Assembly (NCBI GenBank): GCA_014654775.1
Contig: JACVZW010000014.1
Span: 1-64,000 of the forward strand
DNA from: Paracoccaceae bacterium
GTDB taxonomy: Bacteria; Pseudomonadota; Alphaproteobacteria; Rhodobacterales; Rhodobacteraceae
Direction of reading: 5' to 3'
Length of the DNA: 64,000 nt
Made by a program: the position numbers and the translations under genes. Below the pieces are notes generated by a model. The model searched no databases, was not told the DNA's origin, and worked only from the letters and a program-made list of their open reading frames with translations. Below are positions 26,100-35,087 of the stretch, one piece after another (within the stretch, counting starts at the first letter, position 1; each line of letters starts with the position of its first letter).

Positions 26100-27830
26100 A
26101 TGACCCTGCCGTTCGACAAGGCCCGCCTGCCCAGCCGTCACGTGACCGAGGGGCCGGCCCGCGCGCCGCATCGCAGCTATTTCTATGCGATGGGCCTGAC
26201 GGAGGAAGAAATCCACCGCCCGTGGATCGGTGTCGCCACCTGCTGGAACGAGGCCGCGCCCTGCAACATTTCTCTGAATCGTCAGGCGCAGGCCGTGAAA
26301 CTGGGCGTGAAGTCGGGCGGCGGCACGCCGCGCGAATTCACCACCATCACCGTCACCGACGGGATCGCCATGGGGCATGAGGGGATGCGGTCATCGCTCG
26401 CCTCGCGCGATGCCATCGCGGATACGGTGGAACTGACGATGCGCGGCCATTGCTATGACGCGCTGGTGGGTCTTGCGGGCTGTGACAAATCCCTTCCGGG
26501 GATGATGATGGCAATGGTGCGCCTGAATGTGCCGTCGGTCTTCATCTATGGCGGGTCGATCCTGCCGGGCCGCCTGAACGGGCAAGACGTGACGGTGCAG
26601 GATGTGTTCGAAGCCGTGGGCAAGCATCAGGCAGGCAGCCTGTCTGATGCGGAACTGGCGATCCTTGAACGCGTGGCCTGCCCCAGCGCCGGGGCCTGCG
26701 GCGCGCAATACACCGCCAACACCATGGCCTGCGTGTCCGAGGCGCTGGGTCTGGCGCTGCTCAATTCGTCGGGCGCGCCCGCGCCCTATGAAAGCCGCGA
26801 TCAGTATGGGATGGCCTCGGGCGAGGCCGTGATGAAGCTGATCGAAAAGAACATCCGCGCCCGCGATGTGGTGACGCGCAAAAGCCTTGAGAATGCCGCG
26901 CGCGTCGTGGCCTGCACGGGGGGCAGCACCAATGCCGCGCTGCACCTGCCCGCCATCGCGCATGAGGCGGGGATCGAATTCGATCTGTTCGACGTGACCG
27001 ACATCATGCGCGACACGCCCTATTTCGTGAACCTCCGCCCCGGCGGGGATTACGTCGCCAAGGACATGTACGAAGCGGGCGGCGTCCCTGTGGTGATGAA
27101 GGAACTGGCCAAGGCCGGTCTGCTGCATCTGGATTGCATGACGGCCAGCGGGCGCACCTTGGGCGAGGAGTTGGAGCAGATCAAGGGCGAGGCGGATGGG
27201 CGCGTGATCCATCCCATCGCCACGCCAATCACTGCAACGGGCGGCGTGGTGGGGCTGCGCGGCAACCTCGCGCCCGATGGGGCCATCGTGAAGGTGGCCG
27301 GGATGAAGCCGGAAGAGCAGGTCTTCACCGGCCCCGCCCGCGTCTTCGAATGCGAGGAAGAGGCCTTCGAGGCCGTACGCAAGCGCGCCTACAAGGCGGG
27401 CGAGGTGATCGTGATCCGCAATGAAGGCCCCGCAGGCGGGCCGGGCATGCGCGAGATGCTGGCGACCACCGCCGCGATTTCGGGCCAAGGCATGGGCAAG
27501 AAAGTGGCGCTGATCACCGATGGCCGCTTCTCGGGCGCGACGCGGGGCTTCTGCGTGGGCCATGTGGGGCCAGAGGCCGCGCATGGCGGACCCATCGCGC
27601 TGCTGAAGGATGGCGACATGATCACCATCAACGCGATCACGGGCGAATTGTCCGTCGCGGTGGACGAGGCCGAGCTGGCGCGGCGCAAGACCGAATGGAA
27701 AGGCCCGCGCGAGACAATCTATGCCACGGGTGCCGTTTGGAAGTTCGCCAAACTGGTGGGCGGCGCGCGCTGGGGCGCGGTCACCCATCCGGGCGCTGCG
27801 GCCGAGCGGCATATCTACATGGACCTGTAA
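26100..27830 (+). CDS. ilvD: Dihydroxy-acid dehydratase
   Basis: A 576-residue Fe-S dehydratase of valine, isoleucine and pantothenate synthesis, converting 2,3-dihydroxy-3-methylbutanoate to 2-oxoisovalerate. Fe-S ligand cysteines are in TCWNEAAPCN (C48 or C55), GCDKSLPGMMMAM (near 125) and CPSAGACGAQYTANTMAC (near 198-215). The C-terminal EGPAGGPGMREML and DGRFSGATRG loops are standard. The length matches IlvD rather than the sugar-acid dehydratases (about 590-600), although that relationship is close. GAAGGA precedes ATG 26100. It lies 31 bases after DUF6671 and could be read by the same transcript. Confidence 0.9.
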   Translation: MTLPFDKARLPSRHVTEGPARAPHRSYFYAMGLTEEEIHRPWIGVATCWNEAAPCNISLNRQAQAVKLGVKSGGGTPREFTTITVTDGIAMGHEGMRSSLASRDAIADTVELTMRGHCYDALVGLAGCDKSLPGMMMAMVRLNVPSVFIYGGSILPGRLNGQDVTVQDVFEAVGKHQAGSLSDAELAILERVACPSAGACGAQYTANTMACVSEALGLALLNSSGAPAPYESRDQYGMASGEAVMKLIEKNIRARDVVTRKSLENAARVVACTGGSTNAALHLPAIAHEAGIEFDLFDVTDIMRDTPYFVNLRPGGDYVAKDMYEAGGVPVVMKELAKAGLLHLDCMTASGRTLGEELEQIKGEADGRVIHPIATPITATGGVVGLRGNLAPDGAIVKVAGMKPEEQVFTGPARVFECEEEAFEAVRKRAYKAGEVIVIRNEGPAGGPGMREMLATTAAISGQGMGKKVALITDGRFSGATRGFCVGHVGPEAAHGGPIALLKDGDMITINAITGELSVAVDEAELARRKTEWKGPRETIYATGAVWKFAKLVGGARWGAVTHPGAAAERHIYMDL

Positions 27831-27845
27831 GCCCCGTCAGGGCTT
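27829..27845. terminator. Bidirectional hairpin between ilvD and the methyltransferase gene
   Basis: AAGCCC (27829-27834), five bases, then GGGCTT (27840-27845). The stem uses the last bases of the ilvD stop codon and extends into the 3' end of the convergent methyltransferase gene. It is the only terminator-like structure at the end of the long minus-strand operon. Confidence 0.5.
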
Positions 27846-28610
27846 GCGGGCCGCCAGATGCGTGGGGCAGTGTTCGCCGCTGTCCAGCACCGGGATCATC
27901 CGCGACCAGATGCCGACATTCTGGTCGACGAAATCCTGCCCCACGATCTGCGCGGCCTTGGCCCCCACATCGCCCTTCAGGCGCGCGAGTTCCTCGCGCG
28001 CCTTTTCCCTGTACCACGCATTGCGCGAGGTGGCGCTGGTCTCGGTGAAGCCCGCCTTGGCCATGGCATCCAGATAGCGCGAGGCGGTGGCCATCCCGAA
28101 ATCCAGCCCCTCGGCCGCGATGTAATCGGCCATCAGCGGGCTGATCGCTTCCGTCCCGATCAGCCAGTCAGACGCAAGAAACCACCCGCCGGGTTTCAGG
28201 ACGCGAAACACCTCTTCCATCAGGGCGTGCTTGTCGGGGATATGGATGATGGAATCCTTGGAGAACACCACGTCGAAGGTTCCCGGCGGAAAGGGCAGGG
28301 GGCCGGGGGCCACCTTGACCAGCCCGATCCGGGGGGTCAGGCCCGCCGCCTCCACCAGCCCGCGCGCATGGGTCAGGACCGGGTCTTCGACATCCAGCCC
28401 CGTCACATAGCCCGCGCCATGGGTCTGCACGAGGGCGATGTCGATCCCGCCCGCCCCGCAGCCGATATCGAGGACGGACTTCCCCGTCAGGTCATGCGCG
28501 CCGATCACCCGCGCCACCTCCTCCGGCCCGCCGGGAGAGAGGAAGCCCTGTCCCCAGATCGCCTCAAGCATCGCGATCATGCGGGGCGGGTAATGGTCGT
28601 GCTCGCTCAT
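27837..28610 (-). CDS. SAM-dependent methyltransferase (PMT/class I)
   Basis: A 257-residue cytoplasmic methyltransferase. SAM-binding motif I is SVLDIGCGAGGIDIAL (about 43-58), motif II is TGLDVEDP (about 69-76), and the acceptor region FSKDSIIHIPDKHALMEEV followed by VLKPGGWFLASDW (about 113-145) is the phosphoethanolamine N-methyltransferase-like pattern. The substrate is unknown. It is the last gene of the 13-gene minus-strand operon, 13 bases after the amidohydrolase, so it might act on an amine in the same pathway. ATG 28610 is chosen because the upstream frame extension lacks family sequence. Confidence 0.85.
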   Translation of the reverse strand: MSEHDHYPPRMIAMLEAIWGQGFLSPGGPEEVARVIGAHDLTGKSVLDIGCGAGGIDIALVQTHGAGYVTGLDVEDPVLTHARGLVEAAGLTPRIGLVKVAPGPLPFPPGTFDVVFSKDSIIHIPDKHALMEEVFRVLKPGGWFLASDWLIGTEAISPLMADYIAAEGLDFGMATASRYLDAMAKAGFTETSATSRNAWYREKAREELARLKGDVGAKAAQIVGQDFVDQNVGIWSRMIPVLDSGEHCPTHLAARKP

Positions 28611-28623
28611 CTTTCGGCTCCGG

Positions 28624-30231
28624 TCAGAGGGTGGGGGCCTGCCAGACAGGGCGGCCTTTAAAGAGGGTAAGAAGGACGGTCGTGTCGGACAGCTCATCCG
28701 CCGGACAGGCAAAGATGTCGCGGTCCAGAAGGATCAGGTCGGCGGAAAAGCCGGGGCGCAGGATACCACTGTAACCGTCGCGCCAGCAGGCGCGGGCGGC
28801 ATGGGCGGTGTAGCCAAGGACGGCTTCTTCGATGGTCAGGGCCTCGCCGGGCAGGAAAGGGGGTTTCGGGCCGTCGATACGGCGGGCTTGCCGGGTGAGG
28901 GCGGTTTCCATGATCTCAAACGGGTTGAGCGTGCTGACCGGCCAGTCAGAGGACAGGCACCAGTCGGCCCCGTGGTCGAGCAGCGTGCGGAAGGCGTAGG
29001 TCTGCGGGTGGCGGTCCGCCCCGATCATATCCAGCGCGATGTCGGGAACGACGGGATCATATCGCGCCCAGAGCGGTTGGATGTTCGCGGTGGCAAGCCG
29101 GGGCAGGCGGGCGGCATCCTCGGGTGCCACAAGTTGCAGATGGGTCAACTGGTGCTGCGCGGGCCACGGGCCGTTGGCACGACGGGCGGCGGCGAGGCCG
29201 TCAAGGGCGCGGCGCGTGGCGGCATCGCCGATGACATGGACATGGATCGCAAACCGCGCGGCATCAAGCGCGGTGAAAAGCGCCTCGGTCTGTGCGGCCC
29301 CGAACATAGAGGGGGCGTTGCCGCCGGGTGCATCGGCATAATCGGCAAGGCAGGCGGCAGTGCGGTTCTCGAACACGCCATCCATGAAGAACTTGGCCGA
29401 ATGGATGTGGAAATCCGGCCCCGGATGGGCGGTGCGCAGCGCGGTCAGGCGGGCGGTGGCGGTGTCGGGCGTGTCCGCCTCCGTCACCAGTGCCGCGCCG
29501 CAGATGCGCAGAGTCAGGTTGCCCGCTGCTTCGGCGGTGGCGTAGATGCGGGCTTCGGTCTCCGTGACTCGCGGGTCGAGGACACCGGTGATCCCGTGGC
29601 GGTTGGCATGGGCCATGGCGGCGGCAAGGCCCTGCCGCAGGTGATCGTCTGTCAGTTGCGGCAAACGAGCGACGGCCCAGGGGATGACCTCTTCATGCAG
29701 CATTCCGGTGGCGCGGCCCTTTTCATCGCGGACGATATGGCCGTTGGGCGGATCGGGCGTGTCGTCGATGATCCCGGCCATCTGCAGCGCGTGGGTGTTC
29801 AGGCAGGCATTGTGGAAGGAACTGTCATAGATCACCGCAGGCCGGTCGGGCAGGACACGGTCGAGCAAAGCGGCGGTCAGGTTGTGATCGCCAAAAATGC
29901 CCGGCTGCCAGCCGCTGCCCATCACGACGGGCAGGTCGGGATGCGCCTTGGCATGGGCGGCGAGGGTGGCGAGCAGCCCATCCTCATCCGTCACATCATA
30001 GAGCATGGCCGAGGTGGCAAGATCGGTGCCGCCCGACAGCAGGTGAATATGCGGGTCCTGAAAAGCGGGCAGGATCAGCCGGCCTTGGGCGTCCATCGTC
30101 TCGGATGCATCAGGCGGGCTCCCATGGCCCAACGCTGCGATGCGACCGTCGCGGATCAGGACCCAGTCGGCGGTCGGTCGGGCCGCATCCATCGTGCGGA
30201 TGCGGGCATTGTGGATCAGAAGGTCAGGCAT
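28624..30231 (-). CDS. YtcJ-like metal-dependent amidohydrolase
   Basis: A 535-residue amidohydrolase-superfamily enzyme (amidohydro_3/YtcJ group). The metal motif DPHIHLLSGG lies near residue 58-67, further ligands near HVHVIGDAA (about 335-343) and HLQL (about 365), and the late aspartate in LSSDWPVS (about 428-435). Such enzymes hydrolyse cyclic amides, formamides or N-acyl groups; the substrate cannot be told. The start overlaps the preceding cupin gene by eight bases. In context it could open a ring or remove a formyl or acyl group in the operon's catabolic pathway. Confidence 0.83.
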   Translation of the reverse strand: MPDLLIHNARIRTMDAARPTADWVLIRDGRIAALGHGSPPDASETMDAQGRLILPAFQDPHIHLLSGGTDLATSAMLYDVTDEDGLLATLAAHAKAHPDLPVVMGSGWQPGIFGDHNLTAALLDRVLPDRPAVIYDSSFHNACLNTHALQMAGIIDDTPDPPNGHIVRDEKGRATGMLHEEVIPWAVARLPQLTDDHLRQGLAAAMAHANRHGITGVLDPRVTETEARIYATAEAAGNLTLRICGAALVTEADTPDTATARLTALRTAHPGPDFHIHSAKFFMDGVFENRTAACLADYADAPGGNAPSMFGAAQTEALFTALDAARFAIHVHVIGDAATRRALDGLAAARRANGPWPAQHQLTHLQLVAPEDAARLPRLATANIQPLWARYDPVVPDIALDMIGADRHPQTYAFRTLLDHGADWCLSSDWPVSTLNPFEIMETALTRQARRIDGPKPPFLPGEALTIEEAVLGYTAHAARACWRDGYSGILRPGFSADLILLDRDIFACPADELSDTTVLLTLFKGRPVWQAPTL

Positions 30232-31075
30232 GGGCGGCGGCCTCCAGTTCCGGCCAGTCATCGGCGGGGATAACTTCGGCGATCTGGTTCACATCCCGCG
30301 TCCAGACGAAGAAGGCGAGGAAAGGGGTCGCCCCCGTCCGCGTCAGATGCGGGCGATGGGGCGGGTTCCAGACAGGGTCATGCGCAGGCTTTGCGTGCAG
30401 CGCGTCGCCGGGACCAAAGCGCCAGTGATGCGGGCCGGTGAGGGGCGCATAAAGCTCTGGCGCGGCGTGGTGGTGATCGCGGTAAAGCGTGCGGGGCGCG
30501 ATCAGGAAGAGGCCAAGGTCAAAATCGGCGGCGGTGAAGGGCGCATCCTCGCCCCGGATGGAGGCGAAGGCATGACCCGTGGCGAAGGCATCGCCGATCA
30601 GGGCGCGGGGGTATGCGTCATAGGTGACCCAATGCAGATGCTGCGCGGCGGCGCGGATCGCCTGCGCCAGCAGGGGATGGGTCCGTGCGACGCTATCCAG
30701 CGCGGGGTCTAGCCACGCCGCGACGACCGGGTTGGGCAGCGGCATGACCGCCCGCTCAGGCCCCGGATCGGCAGGCAGGCCCGCACGGACATCCGCCGCG
30801 CCGGGGTGAACCAGACCCAGCAGATAATACCGCGCGCTGTCATAGAGAGATCGGAGGGGTCCGCCCGCCTCCGCCCCCGGCACGGGCGGCAGGCCACGTT
30901 CGGCAAGGATCGGCGCGGGGTCGCGCCCGTCATGGGCAGAGGCTTCGCGATAGACCTCCAACTGCGCCTCGCTCATCCGCCCCTCGCGGAACAGGGCCAT
31001 GGCCGCGCCATAGCGCACCCGTCCCGACCCCGGCACGCCAAAGGGCGCATGCAGAAGGGCGCGCGCGTCAGTCAT
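30224..31075 (-). CDS. DMSP-lyase-like cupin protein
   Basis: A 283-residue protein with a helical N-terminal half and a C-terminal cupin (about 185-275). Candidate metal ligands are H201-H203 and E207 in LYRDHHHAAPELY, Tyr209, and H240 or H243 further on. This HHH-x3-E-x-Y arrangement is that of the DddL/DddQ dimethylsulfoniopropionate lyase family. In DddQ the metal and tyrosine perform beta-elimination to acrylate and dimethyl sulfide. Whether this protein cleaves DMSP is unclear, since it is longer than DddQ (about 200) and sits in an operon of N-demethylation-type genes. It may act on another onium compound. It overlaps its neighbours on both sides by eight bases. Confidence 0.65.
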   Translation of the reverse strand: MTDARALLHAPFGVPGSGRVRYGAAMALFREGRMSEAQLEVYREASAHDGRDPAPILAERGLPPVPGAEAGGPLRSLYDSARYYLLGLVHPGAADVRAGLPADPGPERAVMPLPNPVVAAWLDPALDSVARTHPLLAQAIRAAAQHLHWVTYDAYPRALIGDAFATGHAFASIRGEDAPFTAADFDLGLFLIAPRTLYRDHHHAAPELYAPLTGPHHWRFGPGDALHAKPAHDPVWNPPHRPHLTRTGATPFLAFFVWTRDVNQIAEVIPADDWPELEAAAHA

Positions 31076-31907
31076 TGCTGCGATAGGCCATGCGTTCGTC
31101 AGCCAGACGCCGCGCCTCGGCCCGGTTCAGGATGATGCCCGCGATGATGACACCCAGACCCACCGTCACCACCATCAGCGTCGCCAGCGCGTTGATATCG
31201 GGGGTGACGCCGAGTTTCACCTTCGACCAGATCAGCAGCGGCAAGGTCGTCGCCCCCGGCCCGGTGGTGAAGGTCGTGATGACCACATCATCCAGCGAGA
31301 TGGTGAAGGCCAACAGCCAGCCCGACAGGATGGCGGGACTGATCACCGGCAGCGTCACGTCGAACAGCACCTGCCACGGGCGTGAACCAAGGTCCATCGC
31401 CGCCTCTTCGATCGCGCGGTCGGCCTGCACCATGCGCGCCTGCACGATGGTGGTCACGAAAACCATGGAAAAGGTGATATGCGCCAAGGTGATTGTGGTG
31501 AAGCCGCGCTGTCCGGGCCAGCCGATCCATTCCGCCAGCAGGATGAAGAAGATCAGGCTGGAGATGCCGGTGATCACCTCCGGCATGATCAAGGGCGCGG
31601 TGACAAGGCCCGAGAACATCACGCGGCCTTTGAACCTGCGGAACCGCGCCAGCGCGATGCCCGCCATGGTGCCAAGGATGGTGGCGAAGGTGGCAGAGAC
31701 GACGGCGATCTTCAGCGACAGGATCAGCGCATCCATCACCTGCTTGTTCGACAGAAGCGAGACATACCACTTCGTCGAAAACCCGCCCCAGACCGTGGCA
31801 AGACGCGAGCCGTTGAAGCTGTAGACGATCATCGACAGGATCGGGATGTAGAGGAAGGCAAAGCCAAAGCAGAGGACGGTGATCAGGAAGACGGGGCTGC
31901 GCTTCAT
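31068..31907 (-). CDS. Spermidine/putrescine-type ABC permease (PotC/PotI-like)
   Basis: A 279-residue inner-membrane permease with six predicted helices. The EAA loop signature EEAAMDLGSRPWQVLFDVTLP (from residue 167) contacts the ATPase. The N-terminus MKRSPVFLITVLCFGFAFLY is the first helix. It follows the other permease gene with a four-base overlap and is the last transporter gene in the operon. The importer carries the operon's substrate, judged from the contiguous catabolic genes. PotC-class permeases also transport other cationic or zwitterionic amines, so polyamines should not be assumed. Confidence 0.9.
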   Translation of the reverse strand: MKRSPVFLITVLCFGFAFLYIPILSMIVYSFNGSRLATVWGGFSTKWYVSLLSNKQVMDALILSLKIAVVSATFATILGTMAGIALARFRRFKGRVMFSGLVTAPLIMPEVITGISSLIFFILLAEWIGWPGQRGFTTITLAHITFSMVFVTTIVQARMVQADRAIEEAAMDLGSRPWQVLFDVTLPVISPAILSGWLLAFTISLDDVVITTFTTGPGATTLPLLIWSKVKLGVTPDINALATLMVVTVGLGVIIAGIILNRAEARRLADERMAYRSND

Positions 31908-32821
31908 TTCGATCCCTCCGCCCGGCCTTGGAAATGGGTGTAGATCATCGTCGGGATCACCATCAGCACCAAAAGCGCCACAGCCACGGCTGACGCCATG
32001 GGCCAATCCCGCGCCGAAGCGAATTCGTCCGAGATGACGCGCCCGATCATCGGATCGGCAGCATTGCCCACCAGCGTGGGGATCACCAACTCCCCCGCCG
32101 CCGGGATGAAGACCAGCATCCCGCCCGCCACGATGCCGGGGATGGATTGCGGCAGCGTCACGTCGCGGAAGACCTGCGCGGGGGTGGAGCCAAGGTCCAT
32201 CGCCGCCTCGTCCAGCGTGGGGTCCAGCCGTTCGAGGCTGGCGTAAAGCGGCAGGATCATGAAGGGCAGGTAGGTATAGACCATCACAAGGATGACGGCG
32301 AAGTTGGAATTCATCATCGGGATGGACCGCACGGCCCAGTCGACGGGAACGATGAAGTTCCACCAGTCGGTCAGCATCACGTTGAACCAGCTGTTCCGCC
32401 CCATCAGCCCCATCCAAGCGTAGACGCGCAGCAGGAAGGACGTCCAGAAGGGCAGGATCACCAGCATCAGCATGATGTTGCGCCACCCCCGCGACATCCG
32501 CGTCAGGGCCAGCGCCATCGGATAGCCCAGCAGCAGGCAGAGAACCATCGAGATGGCCGCATTGGCCAGCGAGGTGAGGAAGGCACGCAGGTAGAGGTCA
32601 TCCGTCAGGATGCGCTGATAGGCGTCCAGATTGATCAGCGGATGGTCACCACCGAAGGAAAAGGGGGGCGCGGTCGGGGTCTTGGTCGCCACGCTCATCG
32701 CCACGACGATCAGGAAGGGCAGCAGGAAGAAGACCACCAGCCAGATATAGGGCGCGCCGATGATGATGTCCGACCAGCCCCGGCGATCCATGTATTTCGT
32801 GCGGGGCGCGCGGTCGGTCAT
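31904..32821 (-). CDS. Spermidine/putrescine-type ABC permease (PotB/PotH-like)
   Basis: A 305-residue inner-membrane permease with six helices. The first is WLVVFFLLPFLIVVAMSV (about 25-43), and the EAA loop DEAAMDLGSTPAQVFRDVTLP starts near 208. It pairs with the PotC-like subunit to form the channel. It starts four bases after the ATPase stop. ATG 32821 is supported by the typical short basic N-terminus MTDRAPRTKYMDRRG. Confidence 0.9.
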   Translation of the reverse strand: MTDRAPRTKYMDRRGWSDIIIGAPYIWLVVFFLLPFLIVVAMSVATKTPTAPPFSFGGDHPLINLDAYQRILTDDLYLRAFLTSLANAAISMVLCLLLGYPMALALTRMSRGWRNIMLMLVILPFWTSFLLRVYAWMGLMGRNSWFNVMLTDWWNFIVPVDWAVRSIPMMNSNFAVILVMVYTYLPFMILPLYASLERLDPTLDEAAMDLGSTPAQVFRDVTLPQSIPGIVAGGMLVFIPAAGELVIPTLVGNAADPMIGRVISDEFASARDWPMASAVAVALLVLMVIPTMIYTHFQGRAEGSK

Positions 32822-32825
32822 CGGA

Positions 32826-33941
32826 CTATTCCGCCAGAACGATCGCGGCGGCGGGATCGAAGGACAGCCAGACGGCATCGTCCCAATCCGCCACCCGCGC
32901 ACCTTCGTCGCCGCGTCGGGCGTTCACCGCATGGGCCTGCACCAGCGTGCCGGAGGGCAGGGCGATGCGATACAGGCTGTCCTTGCCGAAATAGGCAAGG
33001 TCCTTGACCGATCCGCGCAGCGCGTTCGGACCTTCGGGCGCATCGCGGCTGATGCGAATCTTCTCGGGCCGGATGGCCAGCGTCACCGATTGCCCCGCCG
33101 TGACATGCGGCACATCGCGCGCCGTGACCTCGGCCCCCAAGGCGGGCAGGGTCAGGCGCAGCTGTCCCGCGTCGCGCGCGGTGACGATGGCGTCGAACGT
33201 GTTGATCGACCCGATGAAACCCGCGACAAAACGGCTGTTCGGGAATTCGTAGATTTCCGTCGGGCTGCCGATCTGGCGCACCTCGCCCTTGTCCATCACC
33301 GCGATGCGGTCGGACAGGGTCATCGCCTCTTCCTGATCATGGGTCACGACAATGAAAGTGACGCCAGTCCTCTGCTGGATCGACATCAGTTCGAATTGGG
33401 TGTGCTCGCGCAGCTTCTTGTCCAGCGCCGCCAACGGTTCATCCAGCAGCAGCAGCTTGGGCTGCCGCGCAAGGGCACGGGCCAGCGCCACGCGCTGCCT
33501 CTGGCCGCCCGAAATTTGATGCGGCTTGCGCGCGGCGAATTGGGACAGTTGCACCAAGTCCAGCATCTCGCGCACGCGGTCGGCCCGATCCTTGGCCGAC
33601 ATATCTTCATGCTTCAGGCCATAGGCGACGTTCTTCTCCACCGTCATATGGGGGAAAAGCGCATAGCTTTGAAACATCATGTGGACAGGGCGCGACCATG
33701 GCGGAACCCCGGCCATGTCGCGCCCGTCAAGGAAGATACGGCCTGCCGTGGGTTCCTCGAACCCCGCAAGCATCCGCAAAAGCGTGGTCTTGCCGCAGCC
33801 GGACCCGCCCAAAAGCGAGAAGATCTCGCCCTTCTGCACGGTGAGAGAGACGTTCTTCACCGCCTGAAAGGTGCCAAAGACCTTGGATACCCCTTCGATC
33901 CGCAGGAAGGGTTCGCCCGCGCCGGGCGCGTCTGCGGGCAT
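32826..33941 (-). CDS. Spermidine/putrescine-type ABC ATPase (PotA-like)
   Basis: A 371-residue importer ATPase. Walker A GGSGCGKT spans 45-52, the Q-loop is near Q91, the signature ISGGQRQ spans 143-149 and Walker B LLLLDEP spans 163-169. The C-terminal TOBE domain (about 290-365) is typical of the PotA/MalK class. It begins two bases after the binding-protein stop. The whole transporter is complete, in the order binding protein, ATPase, permease, permease. Confidence 0.92.
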   Translation of the reverse strand: MPADAPGAGEPFLRIEGVSKVFGTFQAVKNVSLTVQKGEIFSLLGGSGCGKTTLLRMLAGFEEPTAGRIFLDGRDMAGVPPWSRPVHMMFQSYALFPHMTVEKNVAYGLKHEDMSAKDRADRVREMLDLVQLSQFAARKPHQISGGQRQRVALARALARQPKLLLLDEPLAALDKKLREHTQFELMSIQQRTGVTFIVVTHDQEEAMTLSDRIAVMDKGEVRQIGSPTEIYEFPNSRFVAGFIGSINTFDAIVTARDAGQLRLTLPALGAEVTARDVPHVTAGQSVTLAIRPEKIRISRDAPEGPNALRGSVKDLAYFGKDSLYRIALPSGTLVQAHAVNARRGDEGARVADWDDAVWLSFDPAAAIVLAE

Positions 33942-33943
33942 GA

Positions 33944-35047
33944 TCAGCCGCCCGTCTTGATTTCAGTCCAAGCGCGGGTCATGTCGGTTTCCTGCTGATC
34001 GGTCTGGGGCAGGGGGGTGTACATCCGCGACAGCGCCTCGCTGTCCGGATAGACCGCCGGATCGGCGGCAATGGCCGGATCGACGAAGGGCAGCGCCGCC
34101 TTGTTCGCGCTGGCATAGCCGGTGAAGTTGGTGCAGGCGGCGATCACCTCGGGGCGCAGCAGGTAATCCATGAAGCGATGCGCGTTGTCCACATTGCCTG
34201 CATCGGACGGCATGACCCAGACGTCGAACCACGCAGGCGCGCCGGTCTTGGGGATGAAATACCCAAGGTTCAACTCAATCCCCGCCTCGGCCGCGCGGGC
34301 CTTGGCCACGCCATAGTCACCCGACCATGTGTTGATGGCGCACAGCTCGCCATTCGGGATGGTGGTCAGGTAGTTGGCATTGTCGAAGGTGGCGATGTAC
34401 TCGCGGATCGGGCGGACAAGCTCCACCATCTTAGCCCATTCCTCGGGCCCTGCCGTGTTCGGGTCGATCCCCAGATGGCTGAGCAGCATGAACCCGATAT
34501 CGGTGGGGCTATCCAGAAGCGAGATGCCACAATCGGCCAGCAGCGCCGCATTTTCTGGCTTCAGGATCGTGTCGAGCGAGTGCAGATCGGCATCCGGCAG
34601 CCGTTCCTTCACCATGTCGAGGTTGTAGGTCATGCCGACCGAGCCCCACATATAGGGAACGCAATAGTCATAGCCCGGATCATAGGTTTCACCGATCCGC
34701 AGGATTTCGGGGTCAAGATTGCCCCAGCCCGTCAGCTTCGCCCTGTCGATCTTCTGCAGCACCCCCGCCTGAACGGACCGGGGCAGGCCCTGACCGGAAT
34801 GCAGCACAACATCATAGCCGGTGGACCCGGCCAACAGCTTGGCCTGCATCTCCTCCGAGCTTGCATAGACATCGTAGACCACCTCGATGCCGGTTTCGGC
34901 GGTGAAATCGGCCAGCGTGGTTTCGCCGATGTAATCCGACCAGTTGTAGACATTCACCACCCCACCCTGCGCCCAAGAGGGGCGAACAAAGGGGGCCGAC
35001 AGCGTGGCGCCCATCCCGAGAAGGGTGCTGCGACGGGTCAGTTTCAT
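33944..35047 (-). CDS. Pot-type periplasmic substrate-binding protein (PotD/PotF-like)
   Basis: A 367-residue binding protein. A twin-arginine-like signal (LTRRSTLLGMGATLSAPFV) directs export, with cleavage near PSWAQ (about residue 27). The mature N-terminus VVNVYNWSDYIGETTLADF matches the PotD/PotF family, where the tryptophan and aspartate contact the amine. Specificity could be a polyamine or a quaternary amine. It is preceded by the only sizeable gap in the operon (40 bases, 35048-35087), which might allow a secondary promoter or differential expression of the transporter. Confidence 0.9.
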   Translation of the reverse strand: MKLTRRSTLLGMGATLSAPFVRPSWAQGGVVNVYNWSDYIGETTLADFTAETGIEVVYDVYASSEEMQAKLLAGSTGYDVVLHSGQGLPRSVQAGVLQKIDRAKLTGWGNLDPEILRIGETYDPGYDYCVPYMWGSVGMTYNLDMVKERLPDADLHSLDTILKPENAALLADCGISLLDSPTDIGFMLLSHLGIDPNTAGPEEWAKMVELVRPIREYIATFDNANYLTTIPNGELCAINTWSGDYGVAKARAAEAGIELNLGYFIPKTGAPAWFDVWVMPSDAGNVDNAHRFMDYLLRPEVIAACTNFTGYASANKAALPFVDPAIAADPAVYPDSEALSRMYTPLPQTDQQETDMTRAWTEIKTGG

Positions 35048-35087
35048 GGCATTCTCCCTGTTGTTCATTTGTATCATTAGAATCAGC

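Noticed and set aside
28801-30273. A 490-codon plus-strand frame
   Set aside because: Fully antisense to the amidohydrolase, whose metal motifs are clear; its own translation lacks any domain.
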